From NCBI RefSeq assembly GCF_019039215.1, contig NZ_JAHNZZ010000001.1, forward strand, positions 21,872 to 85,871: a stretch of 64,000 bases of DNA, in the 5' to 3' direction. Positions 58,588-64,000 of the stretch are shown in pieces. Under the pieces are notes generated by a model. That model was not told the DNA's origin. It made no database searches and saw only the letters and a list, made by a program, of their open reading frames with translations. The position numbers and the translations under genes were made by a program. Position 1 is the first letter of the stretch. Each line of letters opens with the position of its first letter. The DNA is from Bacillus sp. FJAT-29790 (lineage in GTDB: Bacteria; Bacillota; Bacilli; Bacillales; Cytobacillaceae).

Positions 58588-59619
58588 ATGAAAGTTTCAA
58601 TTATTGGCACAACAGGATATGGGGGTGCGGAATTACTTCGTATATTAAAGCAACACCCTGAATTCGATATTCAATCCATACACTCAACGAAAGAAGATAT
58701 TCCAATATGGAACGAATATCCTCACTTATATGAAATTATTGAAAATAAGCTGCAAAAAATTGATGCAGATCAAATCGCTGACCAATCAGACATTGTTTTT
58801 CTGGCGACACCATCTGGAATATCGGGAAAATTGGCTAGTGAATTTGCTGGGAAAAACATAAAGGTCATTGATCTTTCAGGTGATTTAAGAATCCCAGCGG
58901 AAAAGTATCGGGAATGGTATAAACAAGAACCGGCACAGCCAGGCTTAGTAGAAGAAGCCGTATACGGTTTGTCCGAATGGAATCATGAGAAAATCAAAGA
59001 CGCTAATCTTGTTGCCAACCCTGGCTGCTATCCAACAGCATCGCTACTAGGATTGCTCCCTGTCGTAAAGGCAGGCATTATCAATCCTTCAAGTATCGTT
59101 ATTGATGCGAAGTCAGGTGTTTCAGGAGCTGGTAGATCTTTAACTAGAAACACAAGCTTTTCAGAAGCAAATGAGAATTTCAGAGTCTATAAAGTAAATG
59201 AGCATCAGCATACACCGGAAATTGAACAGCAGCTTCTAAATTGGAATAACGATATAAAACCAATCACGTTCACTACACATCTTTTGCCGATTACAAGAGG
59301 AATCATGACAACAAGTTATGTACAGCTAGAAACGGAGCAAAGTACGAGACAATTGCTTGAGTTATACAAAGAGATGTATAGCGGACATCCATTTATCCGC
59401 ATTCGCCCCGAAAATAATTTTCCATCAGTCAAGGAAGTGGCGGGTTCTAATTACTGTGATATTGGTTTGCATGCTGATCCTCGAACGGGAAGACTGACGA
59501 TTGTGGCAGTAATTGATAATTTAATGAAAGGTGCAGCTGGTCAGGCTGTGCAAAACGCTAATATTATGTATGGGATGAAGGAAAATATAGGTCTTGATTT
59601 TGTCCCATTGTATCCATAA
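58588..59619 (+). CDS. argC: N-acetyl-gamma-glutamyl-phosphate reductase ArgC
   Basis: A 343-residue NADPH-dependent reductase, third step of arginine synthesis. The cofactor loop is GTTGYGGAELLRIL (about 7-20), the catalytic cysteine is in ANPGCYPTASLL (about 145-156), and the C-terminal region has KEVAGSNYCDIGLH. AGAGGATGAAG precedes the ATG. It is first in argCJBD, separated from argJ by 13 bp. The AT-rich upstream stretch may bind ArgR. Confidence 0.95.
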   Translation: MKVSIIGTTGYGGAELLRILKQHPEFDIQSIHSTKEDIPIWNEYPHLYEIIENKLQKIDADQIADQSDIVFLATPSGISGKLASEFAGKNIKVIDLSGDLRIPAEKYREWYKQEPAQPGLVEEAVYGLSEWNHEKIKDANLVANPGCYPTASLLGLLPVVKAGIINPSSIVIDAKSGVSGAGRSLTRNTSFSEANENFRVYKVNEHQHTPEIEQQLLNWNNDIKPITFTTHLLPITRGIMTTSYVQLETEQSTRQLLELYKEMYSGHPFIRIRPENNFPSVKEVAGSNYCDIGLHADPRTGRLTIVAVIDNLMKGAAGQAVQNANIMYGMKENIGLDFVPLYP

Positions 59620-59632
59620 GGAGGAAAAGGAA

Positions 59633-60865
59633 ATGCAAGCTTTATCACAATCAGCAAGTGTAAAGGAAGTCACAGGAGGAAGCATTATTACTCCAAAAGG
59701 ATACAAAACAGCCGGTGTGCACGCAGGTCTCAGATACGCGAAAAAAGATTTAGGCATTATTTTAAGTGACAATCCTGCTAATTGTGCAGCAGTCTATACG
59801 ACGAGCCATTTTCAAGCTGCCCCTTTAAAGGTAACACAGGAAAGTATAGCGGCAGAAGAATCCATTCAGGCCCTCGTCGTTAATAGTGCATGTGCAAATG
59901 CCTGTACAGGGGAGCAAGGGCTAAGGGATGCATACCTAATGAGAAAATGGACAGCAGAGAAATTTGGTTTACAGGAGTGCCACGTTGCTGTCGCTTCAAC
60001 AGGTGTGATTGGCGAATATTTACCAATGGATAAGATTGCTGAAGGAATCCAATCGCTCGAGCCGGGAAACGGGAATGATTTTGCAGAAGCCTTTCAAACA
60101 GCTATTTTAACAACGGATTTAGTTATGAAACACTGCTGTTTCTCAGCAGAGATTAACGGAAAAACAGTTTATATGGGCGGTGCTGCAAAAGGATCAGGTA
60201 TGATCAATCCAAATATGGCGACGATGCTTGCTTTTATCACAACAGACGCCAATATTGAAAGTAAACACCTCCAAACAGCACTAAGAAAAGTAACGGATAC
60301 GACCTTCAATCAAATAACGGTTGACGGTGACACATCAACAAATGATATGGTGCTTGTCATGGCTAACGGACAAAGCGAGAACGATACGCTCTCACCAGAA
60401 CACCCGGATTGGGACGTCTTTCTTCAATTACTTGCAAAAAGCTGCGAAAGCCTTGCAAAACAAATTGCGAAAGATGGCGAAGGAGCAACGAAATTAATTG
60501 AGGTAGATGTATCAGGTGCAGGAACCGATCTTGAGGCGAGAATGGTTGCGAAGCAAATTGTCGGTTCCAATCTGGTAAAAACGGCAATTTACGGAGAAGA
60601 TGCGAACTGGGGGAGAATTATTGGCGCGATCGGACAAAGTCAGGCTAATATTAATCCAGATTCTGTAGATATCGCAATTGGGCCGATTACCATGCTGAAA
60701 AACAGTGAACCACAGCCTTTTTCAGAGGAAGAGGCAGCTGAGTATTTACGCAAAAAAACAATTCAAATCGTAGTTGATCTGTATCAAGGCAACGGAAAAG
60801 GGAAAGCTTGGGGCTGTGATTTATCATATGATTATGTGAAGATTAACGCGAGCTATCGAACATAA
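59633..60865 (+). CDS. argJ: Bifunctional glutamate N-acetyltransferase / N-acetylglutamate synthase ArgJ
   Basis: A 410-residue precursor that cleaves itself into two chains at the Ala-Thr bond in NPNMATMLAFITTD (about 190-203), the threonine becoming the nucleophile. It recycles the acetyl group from ornithine to glutamate. NSACANACTGEQG and VDGDTSTNDMVLVM are further family marks. The ATG at 59633 has AAGGAGG 8 bp upstream, and the 13 extra upstream codons overlap argC. Whether it is mono- or bifunctional is inferred from the lack of argA and argE nearby. Confidence 0.94.
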   Translation: MQALSQSASVKEVTGGSIITPKGYKTAGVHAGLRYAKKDLGIILSDNPANCAAVYTTSHFQAAPLKVTQESIAAEESIQALVVNSACANACTGEQGLRDAYLMRKWTAEKFGLQECHVAVASTGVIGEYLPMDKIAEGIQSLEPGNGNDFAEAFQTAILTTDLVMKHCCFSAEINGKTVYMGGAAKGSGMINPNMATMLAFITTDANIESKHLQTALRKVTDTTFNQITVDGDTSTNDMVLVMANGQSENDTLSPEHPDWDVFLQLLAKSCESLAKQIAKDGEGATKLIEVDVSGAGTDLEARMVAKQIVGSNLVKTAIYGEDANWGRIIGAIGQSQANINPDSVDIAIGPITMLKNSEPQPFSEEEAAEYLRKKTIQIVVDLYQGNGKGKAWGCDLSYDYVKINASYRT

Positions 60866-60877
60866 GAGGTGTTTCAT

Positions 60878-61651
60878 TTGAAAAGTGTGTTGATTAAATG
60901 CGGCGGAAGTGTACTAGACGAATTGACCCCAGCATTTTTTAATAGTCTTAAAGAGTTGGAGAAAGAAGGATATCAGCTAATATTCGTGCATGGCGGTGGA
61001 CCGGATATTAATAAAATGCTAGACCTTTATAATGTGCCACAGGAGTTTGATAATGGTCTTCGGAAAACGACATCGGAAGCAATGGAGATTGTGGAAATGG
61101 TGTTAGCTGGAAAAACAAACCGAAAACTGTCAGCATTGCTTGAGTCGCATGGAATTAGGGCATTCGGCTTAAATGGCAGTGATGGGCGTTTCCTGCAAGG
61201 CGAATTTATTAACAAGAAAAAGCTTGGTTTTGTCGGTGAAATAACGAATGTGAAAACAGATGTGATTTCAATGCTGCTTCGTGAACATTACACACCAGTT
61301 ATTACGCCTATTGCCATTACTGATAATGGAATCAAGCTGAATATTAACGCTGATTTTGCCGCAGCGGCAATCGGAATTGCCCTCAATGTTGAACATTGTA
61401 TATTCGTGACGGATGTGGATGGCATTATTATCGACGGAAAATTGAGGGCTGAATTGAGTACAGATGAAATCGAACAGAATATTCTTGAAGGCGAAATCAC
61501 TGGAGGAATGATTCCAAAGGTCACGTCTGCTACGTCAGCAATCGGAAAAGGGCTCCAAAGTGTGATGATCGTTTCTGGCAAGAATAATTTTTATGATAAA
61601 TCAGGATGGACCGGAACAAAAATTTACGCTAAAGAGAGGGTTATACGATGA
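60878..61651 (+). CDS. argB: Acetylglutamate kinase ArgB
   Basis: A 257-residue amino-acid kinase: IKCGGSVLDE (about 6-15), FVHGGGPDINKML (about 38-50), AFGLNGSDGRFL and ITGGMIPKV near the ATP site. It phosphorylates N-acetylglutamate. The TTG start at 60878 gives MKSVLIKCGGS, matching homologues, with AGAGGTG 7 bp upstream. The GTG at 60869 would begin inside that site. Overlaps argD by 4 bp (ATGA). Confidence 0.94.
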   Translation: MKSVLIKCGGSVLDELTPAFFNSLKELEKEGYQLIFVHGGGPDINKMLDLYNVPQEFDNGLRKTTSEAMEIVEMVLAGKTNRKLSALLESHGIRAFGLNGSDGRFLQGEFINKKKLGFVGEITNVKTDVISMLLREHYTPVITPIAITDNGIKLNINADFAAAAIGIALNVEHCIFVTDVDGIIIDGKLRAELSTDEIEQNILEGEITGGMIPKVTSATSAIGKGLQSVMIVSGKNNFYDKSGWTGTKIYAKERVIR

Positions 61652-62805
61652 GCTTTTTATTTCCGACTTATGCGCGGTGGGAGGTTGAACCTGACTCAGC
61701 GAAAGGAAGTACGATAATCGGTAAAGATGGAAAAAGATACTTGGATTTCACTTCAGGAATTGGTGTATGCAATCTTGGCCATCGTCCGGAAGTTGTCCAA
61801 GAAGCAATCAGTAAACAGCTTAATCGTTTCTGGCATGTGTCTAATTTATTCGTCCAGGAAGAGCAGGAGGTTGCTGCGAAACAACTGGCAAAGGCAGCAA
61901 GTATGGATGTCGTGTTTTTTGCAAATAGCGGAGCAGAGGCGAACGAAGCTGCGATTAAGCTTGCAAGAAAAGCGACAGGTCGGACGAAAATTATTACATT
62001 CGAAAACTCTTTTCATGGCCGCACCTTTGCAACAATGTCAGCAACGGGACAGGATAAAATCAAAATGGGTTATGGACCGATGCTTGAAAAGTTTATCTAT
62101 CTTCCATTTAATGATGTTGAGGCACTTAAACAGGAAATCGATACGGAAACGGCAGCAGTCATGCTTGAAATCGTTCAAGGTGAAGGCGGCATTCATATTG
62201 GGAACAAGGAATTTCTAAATGAAGTTCAGCAGCTATGTAAAGAAAATGGGGCTTTATTCATCATTGATGAAATCCAAACAGGAATTGGACGGACAGGGAA
62301 ACCATTTGCATTTCAGCATTTTGAATTATCACCTGACCTTGTTACCTCAGCAAAAGGATTAGGAAACGGATTGCCAATCGGGGCTTTAATAGGGAAAAAG
62401 CATTTGGAAACGGTCTTTGGGCCTGGAAGCCATGGATCGACATTTGGCGGAAACCCACTAGCGATTGCTGCAGCTAATGCAACGATGGAAACGATTTTTC
62501 AAGAGAAGTTTCTAGACAGTGTAGAAGAAAAAAGCAGCTATATTTATGAGAAAATCGCTGATAATCTCCTTTCCTTGCCAGTGGTAAAAGAAATCAAGCA
62601 GCTTGGAATGATGATTGGGATTGAAACAAGCATTGACCTGCCTGCCTTATTGAAACAGTTAAGAGATCATGGTTTGTTAGCACTTCCTGCAGGTACAAAT
62701 GTTCTACGGCTGCTGCCGCCATTAACCGTTACAACCAATGAAATAGATGAAGCAGTAAAAATTATTCAAACCGTAATGATGAATATTTCCGAAACAGCCG
62801 TTTAG
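61648..62805 (+). CDS. argD: Acetylornithine aminotransferase ArgD
   Basis: A 385-residue class III PLP aminotransferase. The cofactor region has ANSGAEANEAAIKLARKATG (about 91-110). FENSFHGRTFATMSATGQ, FIIDEIQTGIGRTG (about 205-218) and the PLP lysine in TSAKGLGNGLPIGAL (about 233-247) are intact. It makes N-acetylornithine. It overlaps argB by 4 bp. In B. subtilis carA and carB follow. Here only 165 bp separate it from argF. Confidence 0.94.
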   Translation: MSFLFPTYARWEVEPDSAKGSTIIGKDGKRYLDFTSGIGVCNLGHRPEVVQEAISKQLNRFWHVSNLFVQEEQEVAAKQLAKAASMDVVFFANSGAEANEAAIKLARKATGRTKIITFENSFHGRTFATMSATGQDKIKMGYGPMLEKFIYLPFNDVEALKQEIDTETAAVMLEIVQGEGGIHIGNKEFLNEVQQLCKENGALFIIDEIQTGIGRTGKPFAFQHFELSPDLVTSAKGLGNGLPIGALIGKKHLETVFGPGSHGSTFGGNPLAIAAANATMETIFQEKFLDSVEEKSSYIYEKIADNLLSLPVVKEIKQLGMMIGIETSIDLPALLKQLRDHGLLALPAGTNVLRLLPPLTVTTNEIDEAVKIIQTVMMNISETAV

Positions 62806-62836
62806 GCTGTATTCTTTTACACACAATTGCATAAAA

Positions 62837-62858
62837 ATGAATATAATTATATAAATAT
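62837..62858 (+). promoter_or_regulatory. Candidate ArgR box upstream of argF
   Basis: ATGAATATAATTATATAAAT resembles the Bacillus ARG box (ATGAAT-W-rich-ATTCAT type), 112 bp before the argF start. A short hairpin (ACAGCC/GGCTGT) overlapping the argD stop may terminate part of the upstream transcript. Confidence 0.45.
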
Positions 62859-62970
62859 ACAAATGCTGAAATGGAATTAACGACTATACCAATACAAAAA
62901 TAATGTCAAAAAGGACATATAAACTTATTTTCGAACCTTTTTGAATAACTTAAAGAGGGAGTGGAGCAAA

Positions 62971-63927
62971 ATGATTTCGATTCAAACGGCAGAACAGAAA
63001 TTAAATATTAAAGGGGAAGATTTCTTACGCCTCGCTGATTTTTCACCAGAGGTTATAGAAGGCTTGTTACTGAAAGCAAAGGAGCTAAAAAATGCTTCTC
63101 TGCTTGGAAAAAACCCAGCACCATTAAAAGGAAAAATACTTGGAATGATCTTTGAAAAATCGTCGACACGCACAAGAGTATCCTTTGAGGCTGGGATGCT
63201 GCAGTTGGGCGGGAGTGCCTTATACTTAAATAGTCAAGATCTTCAACTTGGTAGAGGCGAGTCAATTGCTGATACAGCGAAGGTACTTTCCCATTATGTC
63301 GATGCGATTATGATCCGTACTTTTTCCCATAAGAAAATTGAAGAGCTTGCATGGCATGCAACCATCCCAGTTATCAATGGATTAACGGATCTTTATCATC
63401 CTTGCCAGGCACTTGCTGATCTTTTAACGATACAGGAGCAAAAGGGAAATTTGAAAGGGCAAAAACTCGTTTATGTAGGCGATGGAAACAATGTGGCACA
63501 TTCATTAATGATTGGAGCTACAAAAATGGGAGTCAATTTTACGATTGCCTGTCCATCAGGTTATGAACCTGAAAAATCGATCGTTAAAATGGCAAAGGAA
63601 TTTGCAGCCGAAAGCGGATCCTCAGTTACAGTGTCCAACGATGCGGTCGAAGCGGTTAAGAATGCGGATGCCATATATACAGATGTCTGGACTAGCATGG
63701 GACAGGAAGAAGAAAATGAGCAAAGACTTAAAGCTTTTAACAAATTTCAAGTGAATGAAGATTTAGTCCAAAAGGCAAAAAATGACTTCGTATTCCTGCA
63801 TTGTTTGCCAGCCCATAGGGGGGAAGAAGTAACTGCAGGGGTCATTGATGGTTCGAATTCTGCCGTTTTCCAACAGGCTGGAAACAGACTACATGTCCAA
63901 AAAGCACTTCTTTCAGAAATTATGTAG
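62971..63927 (+). CDS. argF: Ornithine carbamoyltransferase ArgF
   Basis: A 318-residue transcarbamoylase that makes citrulline. Carbamoyl-phosphate loop KSSTRTRVSFE (about 57-67), HPCQALADLLTI (about 140-151), DVWTSMGQEEE and the ornithine-site motif HCLPAHRGEE (about 278-287) are present. The ATG at 62971 has GAGGGAGTGGAG upstream. The longer TTG frame from 62941 has no site. It is followed by a terminator and a family A repeat end. Confidence 0.94.
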   Translation: MISIQTAEQKLNIKGEDFLRLADFSPEVIEGLLLKAKELKNASLLGKNPAPLKGKILGMIFEKSSTRTRVSFEAGMLQLGGSALYLNSQDLQLGRGESIADTAKVLSHYVDAIMIRTFSHKKIEELAWHATIPVINGLTDLYHPCQALADLLTIQEQKGNLKGQKLVYVGDGNNVAHSLMIGATKMGVNFTIACPSGYEPEKSIVKMAKEFAAESGSSVTVSNDAVEAVKNADAIYTDVWTSMGQEEENEQRLKAFNKFQVNEDLVQKAKNDFVFLHCLPAHRGEEVTAGVIDGSNSAVFQQAGNRLHVQKALLSEIM

Positions 63928-63932
63928 AAGGA

Positions 63933-63964
63933 TTGGCCCTCTCCGATTGAGAAGGGCTTTTTCA
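63933..63964 (+). terminator. Terminator after argF
   Basis: GCCCT.CTC pairs with GAG.AAGGGC around CGATT and is followed by five T residues. Confidence 0.75.
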
Positions 63965-63967
63965 TTT

Positions 63968-64000
63968 AGGCTGTTTTCGTAAAGTTTGTTGCTTTTATAG
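63968..64000 (+). repeat. Family A repeat, copy 8 (cut by the window edge)
   Basis: AGGCTGTTTTCGTAAAGTTT then GTTGCTTTTATAG is the left end of family A. The rest lies outside the window. Confidence 0.85.

Noticed and set aside
1..64000. CRISPR arrays, prophage genes, tRNA or rRNA genes
   Set aside because: No regularly spaced identical repeats, phage structural genes, cloverleaf sequences or rRNA segments were seen.

Overview
The window looks like a chromosomal segment of a low-GC, endospore-forming Bacillaceae (Bacillus sensu lato). It carries a complete gerPABCDEF spore-coat permeability operon, comK, a SigV/RsiV pair, addAB, and AGGAGG-type ribosome binding sites with frequent TTG and GTG starts. 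From about 16.8 kb to the end the gene order follows, with gaps, the Bacillus subtilis order yhzC-comK-yhjD-yhjE-sipV-addB-addA-gerP-yisK-yisL and then yitK-yitL-yitS-yitT-yitU-yitV-yitW-argCJBD-argF. I cannot name the species from sequence alone.

Layout. 0-2.1 kb: the 3' end of an allantoate amidohydrolase gene, ureidoglycine aminohydrolase and a small cupin (purine and ureide nitrogen use). 2.3-10.8 kb: a BtuF-like protein, sigV-rsiV, trhO, an Rrf2 regulator with its probable target ywnB, an FMN reductase, a DUF418 membrane protein and an enoyl-CoA hydratase. 10.9-15.1 kb: a three-gene ABC importer and azlCD. 15.3-21.0 kb: an M48 protease, comK with its divergent IDEAL-domain neighbour, yhjD under a LexA-type operator, an LCP protein, yhjE and a signal peptidase. 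21.3-30.8 kb: addBA convergent with gerP. 31-44.7 kb: acyl-CoA ligase, yisK, a TetR/metallo-hydrolase islet, yisL, a FIST/PAS/GGDEF/EAL protein, a secreted GH13 protein with degraded catalytic motifs, an SDR, yitK and cvfB. 44.7-50 kb: yitS to yitW, small proteins and a DsrE protein. 50-58.3 kb: an anaerobic-respiration module with two Fnr-type regulators, a radical SAM/SPASM enzyme, moaA, a RIC iron-centre repair protein, moeA-mobB and ywiC. 58.6-63.9 kb: argC-argJ-argB-argD and argF.

The most coherent new reading is in the anaerobic module. Four promoters (radical SAM gene, RIC gene, moeA, ywiC) each carry a TGTGA-N6-TCAnn box whose centre lies exactly 34.5 bp from the 3' end of a -10 hexamer, which is class II Fnr geometry. 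The module sits where B. subtilis passes directly from yitW to argC, and it has copies of a dispersed repeat at both edges.

Three kinds of short non-coding repeat are scattered through the window. Family A (eight copies plus one solo end, about 230 bp when full length, with imperfect terminal inverted repeats) includes one copy that separates gerPB from gerPC. Family B (four copies, up to 190 bp) has an internal inverted repeat and an IS200/IS605-like end structure, with two internally deleted derivatives. There is also one palindromic element of a type common in Bacillaceae and a short 50-bp tandem repeat. I saw no tRNA, rRNA, CRISPR array, prophage or intact transposase gene.
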